Source: JAKZVK01 sp965237575
GTDB taxonomy: Bacteria > Acidobacteriota > Terriglobia > Bryobacterales > UBA6623
Direction of reading: 5' to 3'
DNA: 64,000 nt
Assembly (NCBI GenBank): GCA_965237575.1
Contig: CBDEGI010000004.1
Coordinates: forward strand, 992,001 to 1,056,000
The translations under genes and the position numbers were made by a program. Below are positions 25,364-37,318 of the stretch, one piece after another. Under the pieces are notes generated by a model, which was given only the letters and a program-made list of their open reading frames with translations, was not told the origin of the DNA and did not search any database. The stretch's first letter is position 1; every line of letters begins with the position of its first letter.

Positions 25364-27553
25364 ATGTCCCATCTTCATGCCTGCCTTTATGTTCCTGACT
25401 ACCCCGCGGCGGTGCGGCTGCGGGGAGAGCGGAATTTGTGTGCGCCGCCGACGGTGGTCTTTATCGGCAAAGCGCCGAACGGCGTTGTCTACGCCGTGAA
25501 CGAAGCGGCGCGGGCCGGTGGAATTCGAGAAAGCATGCCATTGGCGGAAGCCAAGGCCCGGTGGGAAACGTTTTCCTTTGCGTCGCCGGCGTCCTTGAAT
25601 GGAAACAGGTCTGCGTCGCGGTCGGGAACGGTAGCGCCCTCGAAAGGGAACAGATCTGCGACATCGGCGCGGCCGGCATCTGCCGCGAATGGGAATCCCT
25701 TGCAAGGTAGCTTGCGAAGCAATCGGCCGGCCGGCGGGGTCGGGCATCCACGCAACCTGCGGCCGGGAGTTCCACATGCGTCTTCGTCCGAACCCGCGCG
25801 GACGACGGAGGCTTCCCCAGAGCCCACGACATTGCAGCGCACCACATTGCAGCACGCCACTTTGCAAGTGCTCCCTCGAGATCCCGCAGCCGAAAAGCAA
25901 ACACAGCAGGAACTACTCGATTTGGCGCTGACCATCTCCCCGCAGGTGGAAGACGCCGCGCCGGGGATGATCGTGCTCGACCTGGCCGGGCTGCCCGACC
26001 CCTATCACTCGGCGAGCCGCCTTTCGCTTGGTGCGGAAAAGTTAGGGCTGGCGGTCAACGTGAGCGTTTCGCGGAATCGTTTCGTGGCCCTGTGCGCGGC
26101 GCGGACGCAGGCCGGGGTCACGCACGTCTATCCCGGTCAGGAGGCGGGCTTTTTGAGCACGCAGCCGGTGGACGTGCTGCCGCTCGAGGAAAGCGAGCAG
26201 GCGACGCTCGCTCGCTGGGGGATCCGTACGATCGGCGAGTTGGCGCGGCTGCCGGAGGATTCGCTCGTCGTCCGCTTCGGCACGCGCGGCGCACGGTTGC
26301 TGAAGCTTGCCCGCGGCGAGGGTGACGCCGTGCTCCATCCATACGAACCGCCTCTGTCGCTGGAGGAGACGACGGACCTTGATTGGCAGGTGTGCGAGCT
26401 CGAGCCGCTGGCCTTCTTGCTGTCGGACCTGCTCAACCGGCTTTGCTTCAAGTTGCAGGGGTTGAATCTGGCGGCGGCGGAGATTCGCGTCGCGCTCAAG
26501 CTGGCCGAGGGGTCGCGGTTCGAGAGGGCGGTATCGCTGTCGTATCCGCTGGCCGACCCGCGCGTGTTGTTGACCCTCGTGCGGCTGGATTTGGCGGCGC
26601 ATCCCCCTGGCGACGCGATCGAAGGCGTCAGCGTCTCGGCCAAGCCCGTGCCGCGGCGCATGATGCAGTTCGCATTGTTCGAGCCATCGGTTCCCACTCC
26701 CGAGAAGTTGGCCGTGACCCTGGCGCGGTTGTCGAACCTTGTTGGGTCGGACCACGTGGGCGCGCCGCAAGTGGTCGATACTCACCGTCCGGGCGCGTTC
26801 GCGGTGGAGGTGTTTGAGCCGGTCCAACCGAGCCGTGACCGTAAGGGAGCGGTTGCCTCGAATCGACGATCGCTTCCTGACAGAACGAAGCAACCCCATT
26901 TGGTTTCGGCTTCTTCGGATCAGGGAGCGTTGCGATCTCTTGAGACAGCAAAAAACGGCACTATCCCCCACACAGCCAAGGCAATGTGGCGTAAGCCCCC
27001 AGGTTTGCCGCCTCGCGATTCTTCGCGAGGCAGGTCTTCCCCCGAGCTATCTCACTCTTTGGGCAACAACGTGCCCCCGACTACGACAGTCGAGAAAAAA
27101 TTCAGTGCAAACGTGATGCCCGCCACACCGGGCACGGCATGCCGTGTCCCTACGATTGTTCAGAAAGCGATGGAGCAACAGGGGGCCGAGTCAGAGTTAG
27201 TTGGACAGGCAAGAGTGCCTGTCCCTACCTTCGAGGTTTACGATTTCCGTGCGAAGCGGGTACGTCAAAACCAAACCGCCGACACCTCTCGACGCTTCCT
27301 GGCATTTCGCTGCTTCCGTCCGCCGGCGGAGGCCGAGGTCATCCTACGCGACGGGCTGCCGGTGTATGTTCGCGCCGGCGATCTGCAAGGCCCGGTGCGC
27401 ACCCGCGCCGGCCCGTGGCACGTTTGCGGCGAATGGTGGACTCCCGAGGGCTGGAGCTACGAAGAGTGGGACGTGGAGGTGAAACAACGGTTGTATCGGG
27501 TGTGTTGCGAGAAGCCGACACGGGTTTGGTATGTGACAGGGGCGTATGATTAG
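25364..27553 (+). CDS. imuB: ImuB, Y-family-like mutasome subunit with two large in-frame insertions
   Basis: 729 residues from ATG at 25364. The family core is intact: ACLYVPDYPAAVRL, VYAVNEAARAGGIRESMPLAEAKAR, VLPRDPAAEKQTQQELLDLAL, GMIVLDLAGL, the helix-hairpin region TLARWGIRTIGELARLPEDSLVVRFG, and the C-terminal FRPPAEAEVILRDGLPVYVRA plus WWTPEGWSYEEWDVE. ImuB is a catalytically dead DinB relative that bridges DnaE2 to the beta clamp. Two segments are foreign to the family: residues about 68-168 (Ser/Ala/Arg/Pro-rich) and about 488-622, the latter built from repeats of families A, E and B. The frame stays open through both. Relatives are about 480-520 residues. Confidence 0.9.
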   Translation: MSHLHACLYVPDYPAAVRLRGERNLCAPPTVVFIGKAPNGVVYAVNEAARAGGIRESMPLAEAKARWETFSFASPASLNGNRSASRSGTVAPSKGNRSATSARPASAANGNPLQGSLRSNRPAGGVGHPRNLRPGVPHASSSEPARTTEASPEPTTLQRTTLQHATLQVLPRDPAAEKQTQQELLDLALTISPQVEDAAPGMIVLDLAGLPDPYHSASRLSLGAEKLGLAVNVSVSRNRFVALCAARTQAGVTHVYPGQEAGFLSTQPVDVLPLEESEQATLARWGIRTIGELARLPEDSLVVRFGTRGARLLKLARGEGDAVLHPYEPPLSLEETTDLDWQVCELEPLAFLLSDLLNRLCFKLQGLNLAAAEIRVALKLAEGSRFERAVSLSYPLADPRVLLTLVRLDLAAHPPGDAIEGVSVSAKPVPRRMMQFALFEPSVPTPEKLAVTLARLSNLVGSDHVGAPQVVDTHRPGAFAVEVFEPVQPSRDRKGAVASNRRSLPDRTKQPHLVSASSDQGALRSLETAKNGTIPHTAKAMWRKPPGLPPRDSSRGRSSPELSHSLGNNVPPTTTVEKKFSANVMPATPGTACRVPTIVQKAMEQQGAESELVGQARVPVPTFEVYDFRAKRVRQNQTADTSRRFLAFRCFRPPAEAEVILRDGLPVYVRAGDLQGPVRTRAGPWHVCGEWWTPEGWSYEEWDVEVKQRLYRVCCEKPTRVWYVTGAYD
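26826..26853 (+). repeat. Family A repeat inside imuB
   Basis: 28-bp unit (AACCGAGCCGTGACCGT ... GGGAGCGGT) read in frame as PSRDRKGAV, the same peptide as two copies in dnaE2. It opens the second ImuB insertion. Confidence 0.88.
26984..27033 (-). repeat. Family E repeat inside imuB
   Basis: TGTGGCGTAAGCC, then a Gly/Leu-rich spacer and a stem CCTCGCGATTCTTCGCGAGG. It is the inverted form of the unit at 34485, 32795 and 57254 (CCTGAGTCCCGAAGA ... ACGCCACA), with a different stem. In frame it reads MWRKPPGLPPRDSSRG. Confidence 0.7.
27130..27153 (+). repeat. Family B palindrome inside imuB
   Basis: GGGCACGGCATGCCGTGTC followed by CCTAC, read in frame as PGTACRVPT. Same frame and orientation as the copies in dnaE2. 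Confidence 0.85.
27203..27228 (+). repeat. Family B-like palindrome inside imuB, different stem
   Basis: GGACAGGCAAGAGTGCCTGTCC followed by CTAC (stem GGACAGGC/GCCTGTCC). The stem differs from the standard unit but the CCCTAC tail is kept. In frame VGQARVPVPT. Confidence 0.65.
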
Positions 27554-27631
27554 GACTGTCAGGAGAGCGATACAATCCCTAAAAACTCGTGACTACCATT
27601 CGTCAAAGTAAGGACAAGTCAGACATTAATG

Positions 27632-27856
27632 TCAGGTAAGTAGATTGTCGATTTCGGCATTGGTCAGATGGAGCGTACCCGGCCTCTTGGAGCGAATCAG
27701 AGGAAGCTTGACCGAGTACTCCTCGGTGCTCTCTTCTCTTGCGATTTCCGACTCAACGGCTGCCGAGACGAGGTCTTTGATACTGATGCCGCGTAGCGCC
27801 GCGGTGGCTTTCATCTGTCGAAACAGGGGGGCGGGCAGATCGACGGTTGTGCGCAT
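27632..27856 (-). CDS. Ribbon-helix-helix protein, VapB-like antitoxin, divergent from dnaE2
   Basis: 74 residues from ATG at 27854-27856. MRTTVDLPAPLFRQMKATAALRG and ISIKDLVSAAVESEIARE give the strand-helix-helix of a MetJ/Arc-type DNA-binding dimer; the C-terminus (RPGTLHLTNAEIDNLL) resembles a toxin-binding tail of VapB-like antitoxins. No PIN toxin follows: only 78 nt separate it from imuB, which converges on it. The start lies 31 nt from the dnaE2 ATG, with two GCATAAAA repeats between, so it may bind there and affect dnaE2. That role is inference. Confidence 0.72.
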   Translation of the reverse strand: MRTTVDLPAPLFRQMKATAALRGISIKDLVSAAVESEIAREESTEEYSVKLPLIRSKRPGTLHLTNAEIDNLLT

Positions 27857-27859
27857 ATT

Positions 27860-27884
27860 TATAATTTAGCATAAAAGCATAAAA
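27860..27884 (+). promoter_or_regulatory. dnaE2: dnaE2 -10 element and direct repeats in the divergent promoter region
   Basis: TATAAT at 27860-27865 could be the -10 of dnaE2; no good -35 is seen. GCATAAAA follows twice in tandem (27869-27876, 27877-27884), ending 3 nt before the dnaE2 ATG. Short direct repeats are typical ribbon-helix-helix operators. Confidence 0.42.
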
Positions 27885-27887
27885 CTG

Positions 27888-31415
<3,528 letters not shown>

Positions 31416-31450
31416 GGGGGTCGGCCGCAAAGATGTGGCATGCCGATCCA

Positions 31451-31570
31451 CTCAGAGCCGCGGGCGTAAGCCCGCGTTGAGGTGTGGCGTACGCGCACGA
31501 CATTCTTATGGACGCTACCCTGTTGCCACCTTGCAGCATCTCAACGCAGGCTAAAGCCTGCGGCTCTGAG
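31451..31570. repeat. Family D inverted-pair element, 120 bp
   Basis: Left arm CTCAGAGCCGCGGGCGTAAG continues CCCGCGTTGAGG; the right arm is CTCAACGCAGGC, TAAAGCCTGCGGCTCTGAG. Each arm is itself a hairpin and the two are inverted copies. It lies between dnaE2 and the menC relic. A second copy is at 45721-45843. Confidence 0.8.
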
Positions 31571-31591
31571 TCTGAAACGGAGCCTCTCGAT

Positions 31592-32745
31592 CTACTGAGA
31601 GAGTTTTTCCTTTCGGACGGTTAGCTCGGCGATGTAGTCTCGGTCGACTTCGTAGCCGAAACCAGGCCCGTCGCGAACCTCGATCACCCCGTCCGCTGTG
31701 ACTTCGACTGGCGGCTGGATGATGTCGCGTTTCCAATACCTCTTGCTGGCCGAAACATCGCCCGGCAACGAAGTTCTCTAGTGTCGAAAGCGCGATGTTA
31801 TGGGCGCGGCCGATGCCGCTCTCGAGCATCCCGCCACACCACACAGGGATGCCGTGGGCCCGCGCTACATTGTGCACGAGAAGGGCTTCGGAGAACCCGC
31901 CTACACGTCGCTACATTGTGCACGAGAAGGGCTTCGGAGAACCCGCCTACACGTCCGAGTTTGACATTGAGAATGCGACAGGCCTTCATCTCAATCGCCT
32001 GCTCGGCGTGCCGCGCGTTGCGGATGCACTCGTCCAGACAGATGGGTGTGTCGAGCTGGGCCTGCAGCTTGGCGTGATCGATGATGTCGTCGTGTGCCAG
32101 GGGCTGCTCGATCATCATCAGGTTGAACTCGTCCAGTTGCCGAAGGTGTGCGGCGTTACTGAGCGTGTAGGCCGAGTTGGCGTCAGCCATGAGCTGAATG
32201 TCCGGGAAGCGTGCACGCACCTGCCGGATCACGTCGATGTCCCAACCGGGCTTGATCTTGACCTTGATGCGCTGGTAGCCCGCGGCCAGTTCGCGTTCGA
32301 TCAGAGCGAGTAACTCGTCGATCGAGTCTTGGATGCCGATCGAGACACCGCAGTCGATCTGCGAACGGCTGCCGCCGATGTGCTTCCATAGCGGCAGGCC
32401 GAGCAGGCGGGCTTCGAGGTCCCACACGGCAGCTTCGAGGCCTCCGCGGGCCATGTGGTGGCCGCGAATGTGGGAGCTGAGGCCGGCCACTTCCGCCGCG
32501 GAGTTGATCTCGCCGTTGACCACTTGGGGTGCAACAAACTCGCGCAAGATCATCCACGCGACGTCGACCCACTCTTCGTTGTAGAAAGGCCGCTCGCCGC
32601 AGGTGACCTCTCCCCAGCCGGTGGCGCCGTCGCCTTCGACCTCGACCAAGAGAATACGGCGTTCGGTTGTGCGGCCGAAGCTGGTCTCGAAATGATGGAC
32701 CAGGGGCATGCGGATTTCGTGGAGGGTGATGCGGTCGAGTTGCAT
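31592..32745 (-). pseudogene. menC: MenC/N-succinylamino-acid racemase family enzyme with two frameshifts
   Basis: ATG at 32743-32745 starts MQLDRITLHEIRMPLVHHFE, an enolase-superfamily enzyme of the o-succinylbenzoate synthase/N-acylamino acid racemase type. KVKIKPGWD holds the KxK acid-base pair, ADANSAY, IEQPL and CLDECI the metal ligands, LNVKLGRVGG the second catalytic Lys. After HNVA a perfect 46-bp duplication (31863-31954) shifts the frame; the next frame gives GIPVWCGGMLESGIGRAHN. Near 31770 a second shift, a loss of 2 or gain of 1 nt, is needed to reach PGDVSASKRYW through to LSQ and TAG at 31592-31594. All parts survive in three frames, so decay is recent or the sequence has errors. 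Confidence 0.82.
31863..31954. repeat. Perfect 46-bp tandem duplication, frameshifting
   Basis: Copies 31863-31908 and 31909-31954 are identical (unit starts CGCTACATTGTGCACGAG). 46 is not divisible by three, so it breaks the menC frame. Confidence 0.95.
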
Positions 32746-32749
32746 TTTT

Positions 32750-32783
32750 GTGATTCGTGATTCGTGAACCGTGATTCGTGAGC
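32750..32783 (-). repeat. Family C heptamer array upstream of menC
   Basis: About four AATCACG-like units on the minus strand, ending 5 nt before the menC ATG. Relative to the gene it has the same orientation as the arrays inside dnaE2. Confidence 0.75.
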
Positions 32784-32794
32784 CGCCCAGCGGG

Positions 32795-32844
32795 CCTGAG
32801 CCCCGAGGAATAGGGACTCGGCAAGCCTGGAGGCTGACGCCACC
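32795..32844 (+). repeat. Family E repeat between menC and the GNAT gene
   Basis: CCTGAGCCCCGAGGAAT, GGGACTCGGCAAGCC and GACGCCAC in order, matching the units at 34485 and 57254 with scattered changes. Confidence 0.7.
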
Positions 32845-32846
32845 GC

Positions 32847-33593
32847 TTAGGCCGGCACTCGCGCTAACTCGAACGTGCCGCCGGCTTCGGAGCGGCGATA
32901 GCCGATGACCGTGAGACCGTCGACGAAGTGCTGCTGGAACTGCTCCCGTACGCGCGTCTGGATCCCCTTGGCTTTCTCGGGATCGCCGGTGCGCAACGCG
33001 GCGATCTCCGCCGGCACCTCGATCGTCTGCACCACCGTCAGGTCGGGCTTGGGGCGGTCCTGCACGATGGCCTTCACACGCGGGCTCGAGATCTGCCAGT
33101 CGGCGACCAGCCGGTCGGTCGCCATTCCCCCGTGCAGCGGCGACGATGTGATGCCGTACTGATTCGGCAGGAAGCGCTCGATAATTACGCCGAGCTTTTC
33201 GATGTTGAAATGGGCGTTGCGAATCTCGAGGGGATCGAAGAACCATTCGATCCGCTCGATTCCCGCGGCCAGCGCTTCTTCGCGTTGCTTGAGCTTGATG
33301 AGCCGGCCGATGCCGAGACCTTGGTGGTCACCAAGCACGCCCGTCATGTGGCTGTGCCAATACCGGCCTCCGTCTCGCTTCGCACCCGGCAGCGCGAAGC
33401 TGAAGCCGATCATGAGGTCACCGTCGTAGGCACCTAAAATTAGTCCGCCGATATACTTCGCGACGCTGAGGATGCGTGGCGGTACCTGGTCGACTTCCGA
33501 AAACTTCCACACACCGCTCTGCACCGCGAGCGTGTCGCGAAACTCCTCGTGACTGCCGAGAACCCGCACCTCGATGCTGCTACCGTTGCTCAC
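32847..33593 (-). CDS. GNAT-superfamily acetyltransferase (COG3375 type)
   Basis: 248 residues from GTG at 33591-33593; the start is supported by AGGAGGT upstream and by GTGA overlap with the mazG stop, which implies coupling. The fold has VWKFSEVDQVPPRILSVAKYIGG, FSFALPGAKRDGGRYWHSHMTGVLGDHQGLGIG (acetyl-CoA loop DHQGLGIG) and ERIEWFFDPLEIRNAHFNIEKLG. This group of predicted acyltransferases is often next to menC-like racemases, as here, so a joint role in N-acylamino-acid metabolism is likely though unproven. The gene is intact while both neighbours carry frameshifts. Confidence 0.82.
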   Translation of the reverse strand: MSNGSSIEVRVLGSHEEFRDTLAVQSGVWKFSEVDQVPPRILSVAKYIGGLILGAYDGDLMIGFSFALPGAKRDGGRYWHSHMTGVLGDHQGLGIGRLIKLKQREEALAAGIERIEWFFDPLEIRNAHFNIEKLGVIIERFLPNQYGITSSPLHGGMATDRLVADWQISSPRVKAIVQDRPKPDLTVVQTIEVPAEIAALRTGDPEKAKGIQTRVREQFQQHFVDGLTVIGYRRSEAGGTFELARVPA

Positions 33594-34395
33594 CCTGCTT
33601 GGACCTCCTGCCACAGCCGCTCTCTCTCGTGCGGCTCCGACTCCTCGATACGCCTGCCTTGTTCGCGCAGCCGCACCTCCATGGTCTGGAAGCGTTCGCG
33701 AAACTTGCGATTGGCGTGGCGCAAGGCCATCTCGGGATCGACCCGCAAACGGCGCGCCAACGCCACCATCAAGAACAGCAACTCGCCGACGTTTTCCTCG
33801 GCCGTCTCGCCCTCCTCGGGCCGGCCTTGGCCGTCGGGCTGGCGCTCGGCACGCAACGTTCCCAGGTCGGCTTCGATGCGTTCCATCAGCGCGTCGTCTT
33901 GGGCCCAATCAAGTCCGGCTTTAGCGACCCGCTTGCCGATCTCGCGAGCTTCGAGAACCGCGGGCTGCGACCTCGGCACGCTGTCGAGCAGCGAGCCGTG
34001 GCCATCGTCCTCTGCCGAACCCTTGGCACGTTTCTCCTCGGCTTTGATCTCGTCCCAACGGTGGAGCACCTCGCCGGCCGTCTCGGCGGACTCAGCGCCG
34101 AAGACGTGCGGGTGCCGCCGGACCAGCTTGTCGTTGATGTGGTCGAGGACGTCGTCGATCGAGAACCAGCCGTTCTCCGAGGCAATCTGCGCCTGAAAGA
34201 CGATCTGGAGTTGCACGTCGCCCAACTCCTCGGCTAACCCAGCCCAGTCTTGGCGGTCGATTGCGTCGATCACCTCGTAGGATTCCTCAATCAGATAACG
34301 GCGCAACGATTCGAACCGCCGGGGGCACGCAACCGGGCCATCAGCCCGAGCAACCTATCGAACTTCGCTGAGGACTCCGAAGACTCCGGGGACAT
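33590..34395 (-). pseudogene. mazG: MazG nucleotide pyrophosphohydrolase with an N-terminal frameshift deletion
   Basis: ATG at 34393-34395 begins MSPESSESSAKFDRLLGLM and ARLRAPGG; the frame then stops after 10 codons. The next frame resumes with FESLRRYLIEESYEVIDAID and runs to 33590, covering EELGDVQLQIVFQAQ, the second MazG repeat and RFQTMEVRLREQGR. Relatives read PGGCPWDREQTxESLRRYL, so about 25 nt encoding CPWDREQT appear to be missing. The catalytic ExxE helices remain, so an internally started product could be active. MazG degrades NTPs/ppGpp-related nucleotides to limit misincorporation and programmed death. The frameshift may be an assembly fault. Confidence 0.78.
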
Positions 34396-34484
34396 GGGAC
34401 AATGGGCAGGCCAGAGCACAATGTAACATAGCGGTTTTGAGCGTTTTGCAAAGATTGGCAAGGCGCTGCTCGGTCGTTTGCCGC

Positions 34485-34534
34485 CCTGAGTCCCGAAGAA
34501 TCGAGACTCGGCAAGGCTGGAGCCTTACGCCACA
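34485..34534 (+). repeat. Family E repeat upstream of mazG and kdsB
   Basis: CCTGAGTCCCGAAGAATC, GAGACTCGGCAAGGCTGG, AGCCTTACGCCACA. Nearly the same as 57254-57303. Apart from this, 34396-34674 shows no gene. Confidence 0.8.
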
Positions 34535-34674
34535 ACTCGGCTCGGCACCTCTTGCGGGCTTTGAGACTTCTATTCAGATGAGGGTTGGATCAGACGGTTG
34601 GCGGCAGCACGGCAAGGTGCGGCCCACTATGCCAAACCCCTATAAAGTCCGACCGCGACATTAGACGATAGATC

Positions 34675-35406
34675 ATGAAGGCCATCGGTGTGATCCCGGC
34701 GCGCTACGCCTCAAGCCGATTCCAAGGCAAGGCGCTGGCCCTGCTTGGCGGACGGCCCGTCGTTCAACACGTCTATGAACGTGCCTGCCGAGCGCGGAAG
34801 CTCGATGAGGTGTTCATCGCCACCGACGACGCTCGCATCGCCGATGCGGTGCAGGCCTTCGGTGGACAATCGGTCATGACATCCACCAAGCACGCCTCCG
34901 GCACCGACCGTATCGCCGAAGCAGTCAGCGGACTCGACGTGGACGTGGTGGTCAACATTCAAGGCGACGAGCCCTTCATCTCACCCCGCGCGATCGACCA
35001 GACCGTCGAACCGTTCGAGAGCCAACCGGATCTCGACATGACGACGCTCATGTTGCCCATCACCGAAGAGAGCGAACTCCGTGATCCCAACGTCGTCAAG
35101 GTCGTTGTCGACCGGCAAGGCTACGCGCTATACTTCTCGCGTTCGCTGATCCCGCATCCCCGGCGGCAGGCACAACAAAGGGCTCGGCAACACATCGGAC
35201 TCTATGCGTATCGCAAGGATTTCCTGCTGCAGTTTGCCAAGCTACCCACCGGAGAACTGGAACAAACCGAAGCCCTCGAGCAGTTGCGGGCGCTCGAGAA
35301 CGGCCACCGCATCCGGGTCATCGAGGCGGAAGATTATTCGGGCGTCAGCATCGACACACGCGAAGATCTGCACAAGGCGGAGAGCCTGTTGGCGGACAAC
35401 GAATGA
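34675..35406 (+). CDS. kdsB: 3-deoxy-manno-octulosonate cytidylyltransferase (CMP-KDO synthetase)
   Basis: 243 residues from ATG at 34675. KdsB pattern throughout: GVIPARYASSRFQGKALALL (relatives FPGKPL), VFIATDDARIADAV, TSTKHASGTDRIAEA, VNIQGDEPFISPRAID, VKVVVDRQGYALYFSRSLIP and HIGLYAYRKDFL. The enzyme activates KDO with CTP for the inner core of lipopolysaccharide; its presence implies an outer membrane. No other LPS gene is adjacent. The 225 bp after it, before the Rieske gene, contain TTGACA at 35527-35532 but no clear -10. Confidence 0.95.
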   Translation: MKAIGVIPARYASSRFQGKALALLGGRPVVQHVYERACRARKLDEVFIATDDARIADAVQAFGGQSVMTSTKHASGTDRIAEAVSGLDVDVVVNIQGDEPFISPRAIDQTVEPFESQPDLDMTTLMLPITEESELRDPNVVKVVVDRQGYALYFSRSLIPHPRRQAQQRARQHIGLYAYRKDFLLQFAKLPTGELEQTEALEQLRALENGHRIRVIEAEDYSGVSIDTREDLHKAESLLADNE

Positions 35407-35631
35407 GAGACCGGGGATGAGGGGCCGTGTGAGCGATTGTGCGGGAGGCCACGTACCACCAGACCGCAAAATTTGCCGTGCTGAAGGATTTATTCCGGTG
35501 ACACGCGACCAAGGGCCACAAGTCCGCTTGACAGGCCGTGTCGCCAAACGGCAATCTAAGGGGTTGCACGGTGGGCGAGGCGCTGGGCGGGTGATTTGCA
35601 CCAACGCCGACCGTGGGTAGAGGGGTAGTCA

Positions 35632-36204
35632 ATGCCTGATCCGAGCGAGGGCCCGGCCACGGAGACCGAACCTTCCTTTTTCACCAAGCTGATTGAAGGC
35701 TTCAAGAAGGGTGGCACGCAGGCCGAACAGGTCAAGATCCGCCGCCGCTTCGTCGCCTTCGCCATCAGCGGCTTCCTCACTACAAACTTCTTGATGTTCC
35801 TGCGGTTTTTCTTTCCGCGGACGATCTTTGAGCCCAAGACCGTCTTCAGCATCGGCACACCGACTGACTTCGGGATCGGCGTCGATACCAAGTTCCAAAA
35901 CTCGAACCGCATCTGGGTAGTGAAGAACACCGAGCGGCTGTTCGTGATCAGCGCGATCTGCACGCACCTGGGGTGCACGCCGGACTGGAAGCAGTCCGAG
36001 CAGAAGTTCAAGTGTCCCTGCCACGGCAGCGGATACGACCCCGAAGGCGTCAACTACGAGGGGCCGGCGCCGCGTCCGATGGACCGCGCCAGAGTCGAGT
36101 TGGACGCCGAGGGACGGATCGTCGTCGACACCAGCGTGGTCTTCAAATGGGAAAAGGGCAAGGCCAGTCAGTTCGACGACGCGGGTGCGTTCATTCCGGT
36201 ATAG
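35632..36204 (+). CDS. Rieske iron-sulfur protein of a cytochrome bc complex
   Basis: 190 residues from ATG at 35632. One membrane helix near residues 42-62 (FVAFAISGFLTTNFLMFL) anchors the C-terminal Rieske domain, whose 2Fe-2S ligands are in CTHLGC and CPCHGSGYD. It moves electrons from quinol at the cytochrome b subunit to cytochrome c. It is the first gene of an operon with split cytochrome b, an octaheme cytochrome and a cupredoxin. The N-terminus lacks an obvious cleavable signal; the helix is preceded by KIRRR, fitting Sec or Tat insertion. Confidence 0.93.
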   Translation: MPDPSEGPATETEPSFFTKLIEGFKKGGTQAEQVKIRRRFVAFAISGFLTTNFLMFLRFFFPRTIFEPKTVFSIGTPTDFGIGVDTKFQNSNRIWVVKNTERLFVISAICTHLGCTPDWKQSEQKFKCPCHGSGYDPEGVNYEGPAPRPMDRARVELDAEGRIVVDTSVVFKWEKGKASQFDDAGAFIPV

Positions 36205-36361
36205 CCAGCGGGGTTGAAGCGCCGGTTGCAAGCCGGCTCGTAGGGTCATAGCCGTTTCCTATGTTGTTTCGGCAGCGTCGCAGGGTCCCGCGGGCGACGG
36301 GAGCCACCACGGGCAACGGTCGAGTTGGCTTCGGCCGCTCTGCAAAGGGAGTCAAGCAGTC

Positions 36362-37285
36362 ATGGCAGACCAGACCACGGAAGGTTCCAAGCAAACCGGC
36401 TCCGGCAACGGCGCGGGCTCGAACGGGAAGAAAGGTTTTCTGGGATTGGACCCTGCGGCCATCAAAGAGAAGGCCACCGAAGACCTCGAGGCCCTAAAAA
36501 AGCCGACCAAGACCGAGCTTTACAAGTCGGTCTTTCGGGTCAAGCACGACGAGACGCCAAGGAGCCGCACACTGGGAGTGCTCAGCAACGTCTTTCTGCA
36601 TCTTCATCCGGCGAAGATCAACCGGGACGCGGTCCGCTACAGCTACACCTGGGGCATGGGGGGCATCTCGTTCTACCTGTTCTGGGTGCTCACCTGGACG
36701 GGCGTGCTGCTGATGTTCTACTACCACCCGACCAAAGTGCAGGCGTTCCGCGACATCTTGTATCTCGAACACGACGTCCCGTTCGGGAAACTGCTGAGGA
36801 ACATGCACCGCTGGGGGGCGCACGCCATGGTGCTGACGGTGTGGATCCATATGTACCGGGTCTTTCTGACGGGCTCGTACAAGAAGCCGCGTCAGTTCAA
36901 CTGGTGTGTGGGGGTGATCCTGCTGGTGTTGACGCTGTTGCTGTCGTTTACCGGTTACCTGCTGCCGGACGACCAGCTCGGCTTCTGGGCGGTTACGGTA
37001 GGTACGAACATGGCTCGAGCGAGCCCGATGCTGGGGCACGAAGGGCCGTTCGGGGCCCAGTTCGGCATGACCCCGTTTAACGATGTGCGGTTCGCGCTGC
37101 TGGGGGGCTCGATCGTCGACGCCAACGCTTTGCTGCGCGCCTACATCTGGCATTGCATCGCGATACCGGGCTTCGCGGCGACATTCATGATCGTACACTT
37201 CTGGCGGGTTCGCAAGGACGGAGGCATTTCGGGGCCGTCGCCCGTCATGCTCGCAAAAGAGATCAAGCCTCTACGCAAGTTGTAG
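36362..37285 (+). CDS. Cytochrome b N-terminal subunit (cytochrome b6-like)
   Basis: 307 residues from ATG at 36362. After a 60-residue soluble leader come four membrane helices. The heme pairs are visible: NMHRWGAHAMVLTVWIHMYRV (His spacing 14) and YIWHCIAIPGFAATFMIVHFW (spacing 15, as in b6). RVRKDGGISGPSPV follows, the b6-type end. No Cys stands at the position that binds the extra heme in b6f. Together with the next gene it forms a split cytochrome b, the layout known from b6f and from several Acidobacteriota and Firmicutes complexes. The leader region is unusual. Confidence 0.92.
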   Translation: MADQTTEGSKQTGSGNGAGSNGKKGFLGLDPAAIKEKATEDLEALKKPTKTELYKSVFRVKHDETPRSRTLGVLSNVFLHLHPAKINRDAVRYSYTWGMGGISFYLFWVLTWTGVLLMFYYHPTKVQAFRDILYLEHDVPFGKLLRNMHRWGAHAMVLTVWIHMYRVFLTGSYKKPRQFNWCVGVILLVLTLLLSFTGYLLPDDQLGFWAVTVGTNMARASPMLGHEGPFGAQFGMTPFNDVRFALLGGSIVDANALLRAYIWHCIAIPGFAATFMIVHFWRVRKDGGISGPSPVMLAKEIKPLRKL

Positions 37286-37318
37286 GGCCGAGGATCCTCT
37301 GAAGGTTAGGGAGACGCT

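Noticed and set aside
27632..27856. A complete toxin-antitoxin pair next to dnaE2
   Set aside because: Only the ribbon-helix-helix protein is present; the 78 nt after it cannot encode a PIN toxin.
31798..33246. A 482-residue reading of menC
   Set aside because: The first 165 codons are antisense-type or out-of-frame reading through the GNAT gene and repeats; the enzyme starts at 32745.
32847..33908. A 353-residue reading of the GNAT gene starting in mazG
   Set aside because: The extra N-terminus is an out-of-frame reading of mazG; the GTG at 33593 has a ribosome binding site and overlaps the mazG stop.
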